In this document: positions 7,503 to 15,199 of the stretch, piece by piece
Numbering within the stretch: the first letter of the stretch is position 1
How the letters are laid out: each line of letters begins with the position of its first letter
NCBI RefSeq assembly: GCF_000720475.1
Contig: NZ_JOAP01000038.1
Span: 6,398-70,397 of the forward strand
Reading direction: 5' to 3'
Source: Streptomyces aureocirculatus
Lineage (GTDB): Bacteria; Actinomycetota; Actinomycetes; Streptomycetales; Streptomycetaceae
Length of the DNA: 64,000 nucleotides
Notes under the pieces: model-generated
Databases searched by the model: none
What the model was told of the DNA's origin: nothing
The model's input: the letters and a program-made list of their open reading frames with translations, nothing else
Position numbers and translations under genes: made by a program

Positions 7503-8744
7503 TCAGAGGAAGGCCGAGAGGACCGGCTTGGCCTGGTTGACGATCGGAGCGTTGATCTCCATGAAGGCCTCCAGGTTCTGGCGGTCGATCTGCTGGCTGG
7601 TCACCATCTCGATGAGCGTGCGGGTGTGCTCCGGCTCGATCTGGGTGATGGCCTGGGCCAGCTGCTCGATGAGGCGCGCGTTGTCCTTGCTCTCCTTGAG
7701 CGCGTACAGCAGCGACCCGGACTTCTCGTTGTCGGTCAGCGTCGCGATGACCGCGGCCATGTCGGTCATGGTCGCTGAGGCCTTCAGGCTCTGGTAGCAG
7801 TTCGGCTTCGGGACGTTCACCCGGTTCTGCTGCACGCCGCCGGCGTTGTTCGCCAGGTCCTGGGAGATGGTGGCCACGAGGTGCGTGGTGAACATGGTGT
7901 CTCCGACGTAGGCCTCGATGGCCTCGTTCAGCAGCGAGGTCTCGCGGTCGCCGATCTGGATCGGGGTGGCCAGGTACTGCGCCAGCTGCTGCGGGTCGGC
8001 CGCGTTGAGCCACTTCGACAGGTTGTCGATGGTGCGCGGCGTGGTGAGCTGGTTCATCTCCTCGCCGCCGTCGAACAGATCGGCCATCGTGACGTTGCCG
8101 TTGTCGTCGTCGTCCTGGCCGTCGGCGACGATGGCCTCGGGTGTCGACTTCTGGAAGATGAGCCCGGGGTACTGCGTGAGCACCGTCTTCACCCAGGGGT
8201 TCATGTTGTCGCCGAGAACGGACATGAGGGTGGCGGCGTCGGGCTCGACGTGGAAGATCGCGAAGCGGGACAGGCTTGCCTCGTCGAGCGAGGTGACGTT
8301 GCCCCTGTCGTTGCCGGCCACGACGATGCGGACGTTCTTGGGCAGCTCGACGTACCCCATGCGGCGCAGCGTGACCAGGGTCAGCGCGCCGGAGGTGACG
8401 TCGGAGGTGGTGCGGTTGATCTCGTCGAGGAAGAGGATCGGCCACTCGCGCGTGTTCTTCTCGGCGTAGTCGATGCACTCCTGGATCACCTGGTGCGGGT
8501 AGAAGACCTGCTTGTAGCTCTGAGTGCCGTCGTCCTTGGTGTACAGCACCAGACGCGCACCGGTGAGGTCGGCCTTGTCGGCGAGCTGGTTGCACGGCAG
8601 CGTGAAAGCCCGCGTGCCCATGGAGTAGGCCAGGTCCTCGACGAAGCTGGACTTGCCGATACCGGGTTCGCCCATGAGAGCGGGCGTCGCGCCGACCTCA
8701 AGTGACTGCTTGATGAGGGTCGTCAGGGTGTCGTTGAACTTCAT
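7503..8744 (-). CDS. MoxR-family AAA+ ATPase, 413 aa
   Basis: It starts MKFNDTLTTLIKQSLEVGAT at ATG 8742-8744. Walker A is GEPGIGKS (25-32), Walker B is WPILFLDEINR (about 101-111), and sensor 1 lies in IVVAGNDRGN, with SLSRFAIFHVEPD carrying the arginine that MoxR proteins use. Length and motif order match the MoxR/RavA clade. A C-terminal helical tail of about 120 residues is present. It acts as a cytosolic hexameric remodelling ATPase in known families, usually with the vWA protein encoded next door, as here. The ribosome site (GAAAAGAC) is weaker than that of the vWA gene. Confidence 0.88.
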   Translation of the reverse strand: MKFNDTLTTLIKQSLEVGATPALMGEPGIGKSSFVEDLAYSMGTRAFTLPCNQLADKADLTGARLVLYTKDDGTQSYKQVFYPHQVIQECIDYAEKNTREWPILFLDEINRTTSDVTSGALTLVTLRRMGYVELPKNVRIVVAGNDRGNVTSLDEASLSRFAIFHVEPDAATLMSVLGDNMNPWVKTVLTQYPGLIFQKSTPEAIVADGQDDDDNGNVTMADLFDGGEEMNQLTTPRTIDNLSKWLNAADPQQLAQYLATPIQIGDRETSLLNEAIEAYVGDTMFTTHLVATISQDLANNAGGVQQNRVNVPKPNCYQSLKASATMTDMAAVIATLTDNEKSGSLLYALKESKDNARLIEQLAQAITQIEPEHTRTLIEMVTSQQIDRQNLEAFMEINAPIVNQAKPVLSAFL

Positions 8745-9075
8745 GTCGATGTCTTTTCTGTGCGCGGGCGAGGAAGAGAGAGAAAGACAAGAGATGTCGG
8801 AGCACGGCGCTGCTGCTCTCGGCGTCGCCGAGGCTGCATAGGCCGTGAACGGTCCTGCGGCGCGGGCCGCGCCGTCGGAACTCGGCGGAGACCTGCACTC
8901 CCACCATTGGTGGCGATGGATCCCCGCTGCACATCGCCACCCGATCGCGCTCCGCGCGATCCAGCACGGTCCCCGACCTGTGCTCGGCCCCGCCGCAGCA
9001 CCCGTCACCCACCCCACCCGCTGCCGGAGGCAGCAGATGAACCAGGAGCAGAAGCAGCAGAACAGGTACAGAGCG
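8745..9075. other. 331-base gap with no supported gene
   Basis: Between the MoxR start and the primase stop I see no reading frame with convincing codon use. A leucine- or phenylalanine-rich reading exists on the minus strand near 9010-9060, but it lacks a good start. The gap probably holds the MoxR promoter. Confidence 0.4.
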
Positions 9076-10134
9076 TCAGTGGGTCGACGAGGAACGGGCC
9101 TCGCGGTCGGCCACGAGCGCAGCCGCTCGGTCGAGGAGGAAGGGCCGGCCGTTGCGCCGCTCGCTGTGCTTGGGGCGCGCAGGGATGACGTCCAGCGCCG
9201 CCTTGTAGAGCAACCACGCGGTATCGCCCGTCGAGTACTTGACGCCGAGGGCGCTGTAGGCGCGCAGTTGCGTCCGCATCCAGCCGTAGAGCGACGCGAG
9301 AACCGAGAACTCCCAGCGGGACATGTCGTGGTTGAAATCGCCGGGATCCCGAAGCTGATGGTGTGCACTGGCCAGGGTCTGCTCGACGATCGCCTGTGAG
9401 TACGGGATGTCGGGCATGTCCTCGGCGGTGTCGACCGCAGACGCTGAAGCACCGGAGCTGTCGCTGACGTTCACGGCCAGCTGCGCGTAGAGGTCCTCGA
9501 TGGAGACGAAGGCCGGCGCGCTAGTTGCTGCGTTGCCCTGAGCGACGATGCGATCGGGCACCGGCTGGCGGGTGAAGGTCGACCAGTGGTCCAGGAGCAG
9601 CTCGTACCAGCCGTGTTCCTCACGCAGGACTCGCTTGCCGGCGGCCACGGGGAAGTCGTGGAAGTTCTTCGGCAGCGGCATAAGGAGATGGAAGCCCTGG
9701 CCGGACATCGACAGCTCCGCGTAGAAAATGCCCGGCAGCCGCAACAGGTCTGCGGCCACACCTGGCGGGCAGTCGGCCTCGATGTCGAGGACGAACAGCC
9801 CGTCAGTCTGGGCTTGGAGGTAGAAGGCGGTGTTCGCGGCGTTCGGTATCGCCGCGGTGAGTTCGTCGAGGGTGAGCAGGCAGGTCTCGTCCAGGGCGAA
9901 GGCTCCGCGTAGTGGGCCGACGTGCTTGCAGCTGGACGTGCAGCCGTCGAGCAGGTGCCGTACGTCGATCGGGGCCTTGCGCTTCGGCGGCTTGGTGGGA
10001 TCTCCGGGGGTCTCTTCCCCGATCTGTCCGGAGATGGTCCACCGACAGACACTGGCGAGAATGCGGATCGCGGGGTTGCCGTAGAACTGCGGGAACCAGG
10101 CGCGGGGGTCGGCCGGAGTCATCGAGGAACGCAC
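9076..10134 (-). CDS. Archaeo-eukaryotic primase-type (primase-polymerase) protein, about 350 aa
   Basis: The first metal motif is FVLDIEAD (DxE at about 117-119). It is followed after 25 residues by MSGQGFHLLMPLP (SxGxxxH at about 144-149), the pair that defines AEP primases of plasmids and phages. A CxxxC/H cluster (DGCTSSCKH, about 64-71) precedes the core and may bind zinc. The C-terminal 150 residues are helical. The start is GTG 10134 or the ATG 12 bases later; the former has GAAAG upstream. In this element the helicase is encoded separately (30008-31849), so this would be the primer-making partner. The catalytic third residue is not certain from sequence alone. Confidence 0.72.
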   Translation of the reverse strand: MRSSMTPADPRAWFPQFYGNPAIRILASVCRWTISGQIGEETPGDPTKPPKRKAPIDVRHLLDGCTSSCKHVGPLRGAFALDETCLLTLDELTAAIPNAANTAFYLQAQTDGLFVLDIEADCPPGVAADLLRLPGIFYAELSMSGQGFHLLMPLPKNFHDFPVAAGKRVLREEHGWYELLLDHWSTFTRQPVPDRIVAQGNAATSAPAFVSIEDLYAQLAVNVSDSSGASASAVDTAEDMPDIPYSQAIVEQTLASAHHQLRDPGDFNHDMSRWEFSVLASLYGWMRTQLRAYSALGVKYSTGDTAWLLYKAALDVIPARPKHSERRNGRPFLLDRAAALVADREARSSSTH

Positions 10135-10174
10135 GCTTTCGATCGGAGGCGTCAGGAGAGGACAAGAAAAACAG

Positions 10175-10209
10175 GACCCCCGTACTGCACGGATGCGAGT
10201 ACGGGGGTC
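10175..10209. terminator. Perfect 12-bp hairpin between two leftward genes
   Basis: GACCCCCGTACT pairs exactly with AGTACGGGGGTC around an 11-base loop. It lies 20 bases past the ssDNA-binding candidate and 40 before the primase start. Confidence 0.75.
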
Positions 10210-10229
10210 TCATCGCTGTTCAGCGTGGA

Positions 10230-11171
10230 TCAGCCCTGATAGGTGATCCCGGCCTGCTGGGCCGGGCCGGAGCCGTTCCAGGGGCCGGTGGCCACGGGCG
10301 AGCCCACGGGCGAACCGGCGTCCTTGAGGGAGGCGTTCTCGGCCTCAAGACGGGCGAGCTTCTCCTCCAGGGTCTCCTGCTGGGCAGGAGCCGGAGCGGG
10401 AGCTGCGGCCGGAACAGCATCAGGAGCAGGAGCAGCAGCGACGGGCGCAGCCACGGCGGTCGCCGGAGCCTGAACCGGAGCCTGCGCGGCCACAGATGCG
10501 GACGCCGGCTGCGGGGCCGGGAAGGCCAGGCCGTCCTCGGCCTCGGTCGCCACCGGGACGGCGGCGGCGGCGGGGGCTGCGCCGGCAGGAGTGGCCTGAA
10601 CCGGGCGCGGCGTGCCGTTGAGCACGATGCCACGCGCAGCCAGCTCAGCCTGGTCGACGCCGCCGGCTTTGAAGTAGCGCGGCGCCTCGTGGACGATCAC
10701 CTGTTCGAGGGCCAGGCCGCGGTTGTTGAAGTCCTTCGGCTTGTAGGTGCGCAGCACGAGCGTGACATCGAGGCCCGGCGCGAGCTCCTGGCCGGACTCG
10801 TCCTGGTCGTAGGTGCCGTCGCCCTTCGGAGAGGGGATCGCAATGACCGGCAGGGTGCTGCCCTTGGAGTCGATGGAGTAGTTGGGTCCGGTTTCGGGCC
10901 GCTTCGGGGAGTTGTAGCGGCGCTCGGAGACGAACTGCTCTTCAGGGGTGGGGTTGTCCGGATCGGCGAACTGGACCTCGGCGTCAGTGATCGTCGCGGT
11001 GGTGTGCGGCTTGCCGACGGGGTTCATGCCGTTCGTCGTCTTGCGCTGATCACTGGCAACGAGCTCCGCGCCCTCGATGAGGCGGGCAAGTACGGCGAAG
11101 CCGAGCTTCCCGCGGATGAAGACGTTCTTGCCCTCGGTGATCTGGCTGGCGGAGATGGAGTAGTTGGCCAT
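10230..11171 (-). CDS. Candidate single-stranded-DNA-binding or accessory replication protein, 313 aa
   Basis: The start ATG has AAGGAA upstream. The N-terminal 180 residues are beta-rich (MANYSISASQITEGKNVFIR; later TTATITDAEVQF and LDVTLVLRTYKPKDFNNRG), compatible with an OB-type fold. A long Pro/Ala-rich linker of about 85 residues follows, then a short predicted coiled coil (LEEKLARLEAENASLKD). A fold plus a flexible tail next to the primase is the layout of replication SSB-like proteins, but I cannot name a family. The role is inferred mainly from position. It is divergent from the LysM-like gene at 11429. Confidence 0.5.
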   Translation of the reverse strand: MANYSISASQITEGKNVFIRGKLGFAVLARLIEGAELVASDQRKTTNGMNPVGKPHTTATITDAEVQFADPDNPTPEEQFVSERRYNSPKRPETGPNYSIDSKGSTLPVIAIPSPKGDGTYDQDESGQELAPGLDVTLVLRTYKPKDFNNRGLALEQVIVHEAPRYFKAGGVDQAELAARGIVLNGTPRPVQATPAGAAPAAAAVPVATEAEDGLAFPAPQPASASVAAQAPVQAPATAVAAPVAAAPAPDAVPAAAPAPAPAQQETLEEKLARLEAENASLKDAGSPVGSPVATGPWNGSGPAQQAGITYQG

Positions 11172-11428
11172 GGTGATGCGGTTCCTTCGTTCGGTCTGGC
11201 GGTCGTTGACTCAGGAGTCCATTGGGAGCCATAAGACAGGATTCGGATTGCCATTCAATCCCTTATCGTACCAACTCCTGTTCAGTTATGAGTAGAATGC
11301 CGATGGCGGGCAAAAATGGCTGTACGGGCGATTCGAAGAGGAGTCAGAACAGGGATGACGGCTACAATTCATAGGCCAGTCAGCAGTCGTCTCAGACGAG
11401 AGCAGCTTCCGGGAGTCACGCCGGCCCG

Positions 11429-11898
11429 ATGGGCTTCGGCAACGGATTCGTCATCGCCGCCAGCGTCATGGCGAGCGGAGCGCTCTTCGCCGGATGGGGC
11501 CTGACGCAGCTCGCGACGTCCGACGGTGGCTTCATCCAGGCACTGCAGAGCAATCACGCTCCGGTCGAGGCACCGGTGAATCCCGGCGAGAAGAACGCCG
11601 GAGGCGGCAGCGCTGCACAGCAGCCGAGCGAGGGCGGCACGGGGAAGCGGGACGAGAACGGGGCAATTCAGGGTCCGACGCCGGGTCGCGGCGACGAGGA
11701 CAAGCCCAACGGATCGGGCGCACCGGCCGAGGCGAAGCCCGCGCCGAAGGCGAAGCCATATACCATCAAGCCAGGCGATACGCTCACCGCGATCTCGGGG
11801 ACGACCGGGGCGCCGATCGGTATCTGATCGACACGAACAAGATCCAGCATCCGGATCTGAACTACGCGTGGGTTTCGCTGCCCATCCCCCCGGTGTGA
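11429..11898 (+). pseudogene. Membrane-anchored LysM-type protein, frameshifted
   Basis: The plus frame from ATG 11429 gives an N-terminal membrane anchor (GFVIAASVMASGALFAGWGL), a long Gly/Pro/Glu-rich spacer, and a LysM start YTIKPGDTLTAISGTTG, then stops at 11827. The remaining half of the LysM repeat, LIDTNKIQHPDLNYAWVSLP, continues in the -1 frame to 11898. LysM domains bind peptidoglycan, which suggests an exported cell-wall-associated protein. No classical slippery heptamer is visible at the junction, so mutation or sequencing error is more likely than programmed shifting. Confidence 0.65.
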
Positions 11899-12215
11899 CG
11901 ACCCGGTAGGGCGGCACTGTCGCATACCGAGCCTGATTCGATGCCCTGATCGCCACGAGGCGGTGAGGGCATCGTCGTCTTCTCAGGCGGAGGGCTCTGC
12001 TTCCCGGCGGCCTGCAGGTCCATCAGTCGCGTGCGCAGCTGGTGCAGCTGCTCGACCTCGTCGTTAATGAACCGGATGCCATCCGGCGCGTAGTCCTGCG
12101 GGTATTCGAGCTTGTACTCGCTGAGCAGCTCGATCTTCGCATCGACGAGATCGAGCGCTGTGCTCAGATCGAGGACGTCGTCCAGTGTGAGTCTGGAATT
12201 GGCGGAGGCGTTCAT
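11862..12215 (-). CDS. Hypothetical protein, 117 aa
   Basis: It starts MNASANSRLTLDDVLDLSTA. Residues 10-70 are helical and charged, with a probable coiled-coil segment (INDEVEQLHQLRTRLMDLQA), then a low-complexity tail. Its ATG overlaps the stop of an upstream frameshifted gene as ATGA, so translation is probably coupled. Its last 37 bases overlap the convergent LysM-like reading. Function unknown. Confidence 0.65.
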   Translation of the reverse strand: MNASANSRLTLDDVLDLSTALDLVDAKIELLSEYKLEYPQDYAPDGIRFINDEVEQLHQLRTRLMDLQAAGKQSPPPEKTTMPSPPRGDQGIESGSVCDSAALPGRHTGGMGSETHA

Positions 12216-12515
12216 GCTTCGGTCCTGTCTTGGGCTCTGCCACCCAGTCGCTGCTCGAGGTCGAGGGAAGGTTCTGGATGTCCAGCCAGCGGTTCATCGC
12301 TTCATCCTGGTCGGCGACGCCATCTGCTTCTTCGTGCAGGGCCAGAAGCGTGATCCACCCGGTGGGGACGAGGGTCGCGATCTGCAACCCAGCCGGGTCC
12401 AAAGGCTGGACGACGCGGTAGAGACTTCCCTCAGTAGGTGTTCTTGACTGGGGCTGTTGCCCGTGAGGCTGACGGAATCGCAACGCACCGATCCGCCGGA
12501 CTGGCCGATGATCAC
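12212..12515 (-). pseudogene. Small coupled gene with two apparent frameshifts
   Basis: GTG 12515 begins VIIGQSGGSVRCDSVSLTGN and leads to SQEHLLREV. A second frame carries the most protein-like part (QPLDPAGLQIATLVPTGW, then ITLLALHEEADGVADQDEA). A third frame ends EQRLGGRAQDRTEA at a TGA that overlaps the next ATG by four bases. The correct stop-start overlap at the end argues that this was one gene of about 100 residues. Function unknown. Confidence 0.4.
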
Positions 12516-12526
12516 GGGCGTCGTAA

Positions 12527-12877
12527 TCAGTCGTGCAGTGCTGAGGTGTCCCAGCGCCGTCGGTGTTCGAGGACGGCCGCCGAGATCCACAACGGTGCGG
12601 TGAGGGCCAGAGCCCAGGTGCCGAGCCTGGCGGCAACCAGGGCCAGGGCTCCTCCGCCGTTCCACAGCGTCCTCACCGCCACACCCAAAACACCTTCATA
12701 GGCGTGCCCGTTCTCGTCGGCCAGTACGCGAAACCACAACCCCACCGTCCACAACGCCGTGACCAGGAGCGCGATGCAGGTCACGAAACCCAGGAATGCG
12801 ATGCCCGCGCCGCAGCAGCCAGCCCACCGGCCCCCGCGGATACCGCCGGTCTGCCGCGCCACCGGTCTTGGATTCAT
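12527..12877 (-). CDS. Small membrane protein, 116 aa
   Basis: Two hydrophobic segments are visible: about residues 20-48 (FLGFVTCIALLVTALWTVGL) and about 76-98 (ALALVAARLGTWALALTAPL), with a basic N-terminus and a basic C-tail (LEHRRRW). It overlaps the preceding gene's stop by four bases (ATGA). No family recognised; possibly a two-helix inner-membrane protein. Confidence 0.65.
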   Translation of the reverse strand: MNPRPVARQTGGIRGGRWAGCCGAGIAFLGFVTCIALLVTALWTVGLWFRVLADENGHAYEGVLGVAVRTLWNGGGALALVAARLGTWALALTAPLWISAAVLEHRRRWDTSALHD

Positions 12878-13074
12878 CCGCCACTATCCAACCCCCTTGC
12901 TATCGGTGCCGCCACGGTCCCTCGGCCCCGCCGCACCGGCCATCCGATCAGGTACTCACCTGCGGCCAGTACGCACTGAGAGCCTGCCCAGATCGTGGTC
13001 TCGCCGCGGCAGACGCCGGTGCGGCCACTGTGGAACTTGACCGTGAGGTCCTCCATGCTCAGCGGTTCGCTCAT
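12874..13074 (-). CDS. Hypothetical protein, 66 aa
   Basis: It begins MSEPLSMEDLTVKFHSGRTG. There are two cysteines in a GVCRGETTIWAGSQCVL context and a C-terminal basic stretch (WPVRRGRG). Both ends overlap neighbours by four bases, which supports a real, translationally coupled gene. Function unknown. Confidence 0.6.
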   Translation of the reverse strand: MSEPLSMEDLTVKFHSGRTGVCRGETTIWAGSQCVLAAGEYLIGWPVRRGRGTVAAPIARGLDSGG

Positions 13075-13295
13075 GGTTGCTGCGCCTGGAAGTCGAAGGT
13101 GCCGAAGATGAACTGCGTGGCCTCGTAGGGCTCACCGCGAGGCGTCACCCGGGACCGGTGTGAGCCGGTCCACGGCTTGTCTCCCCGCAAAGCACTCGGC
13201 CCGCGTTCGACGCCCGAGTCAAATGTGCTGAGCCCCTCTGTCAACGGACCTGTCTTGGCCGCCGTCGCCCCGCCCCTGTTGCGAAAATGCAGCAC
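13071..13295 (-). CDS. Hypothetical protein, 74 aa
   Basis: The GTG start reads (V/M)LHFRNRGGATAAKTGPL. The C-terminal half (PYEATQFIFGTFDFQAQQP) is beta-like. It overlaps the next gene by ATGA. The start is uncertain because no clear ribosome site precedes it. Confidence 0.45.
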   Translation of the reverse strand: MLHFRNRGGATAAKTGPLTEGLSTFDSGVERGPSALRGDKPWTGSHRSRVTPRGEPYEATQFIFGTFDFQAQQP

Positions 13296-13373
13296 TGTAA
13301 CAGCGTCAGAGATCAGACAATCCCGTCGGCCAGGCTGCCGGCGGGGTTGTCTGAGGTACGAGATCGTGGTCTC

Positions 13374-13892
13374 TCACGCCGCATCAGTGTCATCGGACTC
13401 TCCCCGGCCAAACAGGAATCCGCGGACGTCACCGCTCCTTAACATGTCCTGCAGATGCGCCAGGAACACCGCGCGCTGCGTGGCTCGGCGATCAGCCAAG
13501 GAGTTGTACTCGCGCAGTGACCTCAGGTTGACGACCCAGCCGTTCTCGCGAGAGATGGCCCGGTCAAGCTGAGAGTCCGGCACGACGTCCATGCCGGTGA
13601 AATCGTGGTCGAACTCGGCGACGATGTCGAGGCGTTGATTCGGCTCGTCGATGTAGAGCGTGTCGACGCCGACCTTCTGGCCGACCTTGTCGAATGCTGT
13701 GAGGAACACACGGTCTGCCCTGGTGGTGTTGTCGACGTGGACCGCTGCGACATTCGTGTCACCTATGAAGCTCGTCTGCTCAAACTGCTCATACACGCGG
13801 GTACGAGCCTCATGGCCCCACATAATGCGCCGGGCTTCGTCGAAGCCCTTGAACTCGCCAGAGTTGGACGCTTCTGGGTGGGGGTGGACCAT
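13374..13892 (-). CDS. Hypothetical protein, 172 aa
   Basis: A strong ribosome site (GAAGGAGCG) precedes the ATG. The acidic alpha/beta protein contains LDIVAEFDHDFTGMD and a C-terminal helical stretch, DRRATQRAVFLAHLQDML. No recognised domain, signal or membrane segment. It is the first gene leftward after a 1.3-kb gene-poor stretch, so a promoter for the whole 13.9-11.9 kb cluster probably lies just upstream. Confidence 0.7.
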   Translation of the reverse strand: MVHPHPEASNSGEFKGFDEARRIMWGHEARTRVYEQFEQTSFIGDTNVAAVHVDNTTRADRVFLTAFDKVGQKVGVDTLYIDEPNQRLDIVAEFDHDFTGMDVVPDSQLDRAISRENGWVVNLRSLREYNSLADRRATQRAVFLAHLQDMLRSGDVRGFLFGRGESDDTDAA

Positions 13893-15199
13893 CGGTGCGC
13901 TCCTTCATATGCGAGATCCGGGAGGTTTGCGCTGCCAGGGGGCGTATTGGCTGCGACACATGCCTCGAAACAGTGAGACGCAATCGTTCTCCACTGCGGC
14001 GCGGCAGGAGCAGTCTGCTGGAAGCTCACCTCGCTCCTGCCGCGCGCTTCCGCCCGGGGGAAGCAGATCTTCCCCGGGCGGAAGCGCCGGCCATGGATCT
14101 GGTAAATCCGCGACCGGCTCGGACGCGCCGTCGGGCGTGGCCGGGCGCTAGTCGCTCTGCCCGGCTGCGCCGAGGTCCTTCGTACGGTCCGGCTGGGCCC
14201 AGAAGTATCGGCAGTGAGTGGTGCGCGGTGCCGGCCGGTCCGTCGCGTGCTTGGAGGTCATGCAGTTCGCCCCGTCTGGCTCGGGGGGCCCTCTCTCATG
14301 CAAGTCCAGCGGCCGCGCTGTTCTCACGCCGCGCGCCGATCTATTCTGAGCGCCGCCGATGTGCTCGAACAAGCCGGTGGAAGGCCCCAGTGGTTCTTCA
14401 TCCTCAGATCTGCTGGTGGTGACCCTGCTGAGAGTCGTTATGCACGGGCCCTGGCAGAGGCCTGGTTTTTTAGCGCTGGCGAGAGCGGGTGCAGGGACGG
14501 TGGTTGGAGCCACCCTCTGGCGCCCGCCTCTTGGTGCATGCGGCGCGTTCGTTGCCGCTCACCGGGCCAGCTCGCCGCTGGCCTGTCCGGCTTTCTTGCG
14601 GGCGAGTTCGGCTTGTGCCTCACTCGTCCGGCGGTGGGCCGGGCTTGCATCGACAACGCTAGGCATATGGTGCGGGCGAAGCCATTTCACCGGTGCACAA
14701 ACTGACCATTGACACCTGTTGGCATTGCACCAGTTGACCGTGCGCCAGCGCAGAAGCGCACCTTCCTCATGACGGTCGTGCCGGGGGTGCACACATCCCG
14801 GTTCCCGGCATGGCTCATCCGGCACTCGGCAAATTTCGCACCATGTTCACAACACCACGCCCCGACCGGCCAGTTGGTCGCCAATGCGTCAGTTCACCGG
14901 TGGACCATTGTGATCTTGGCAGAGTGAGTTCACCCCTTCTCGACGAGCCACTTTCCTCGTGTCCTCCTTGGGTCGGCGAGGGGTTTGTGGTAACCCACTC
15001 TGATGTGATCAAGCTTCCCGCCGAGCCGATGCTGGCGACACCCGTCGAGACGTTTGCCCTCCCGTTGAATTAGTTTGCCGAACCGACGTGGCACGCTTCC
15101 GGGCCTTCGCGGCCTGGCTCATCGCGCATCCCGGTGCGGAGATCATTTGCCGGGCGGGTATCGGGTACATCCAGCCAGCACTGTCCGGCGCCTCTCCGG
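13893..15199. other. Gene-poor stretch of 1.3 kb
   Basis: No open frame here has both a plausible start and coherent composition. Small imperfect repeats occur (TTCACCGGTG near 14687 and 14890, each followed by GACCATTG). One minus-strand reading (about 14559-14825) has cysteine/histidine-rich segments but no ribosome site. It may be a decayed gene plus the upstream region of the 13.9-kb cluster. Confidence 0.4.

Noticed and set aside
8698..9012. A leucine-rich minus frame upstream of MoxR
   Set aside because: No ribosome site and low-complexity composition beyond one hydrophobic stretch.
9912..11234. A 440-codon plus-strand frame
   Set aside because: It runs antisense through the primase end and the ssDNA-binding candidate, Arg/Gly-rich without motifs.
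11805..11835. Programmed -1 frameshifting in the LysM gene
   Set aside because: No X XXY YYZ slippery heptamer is present.
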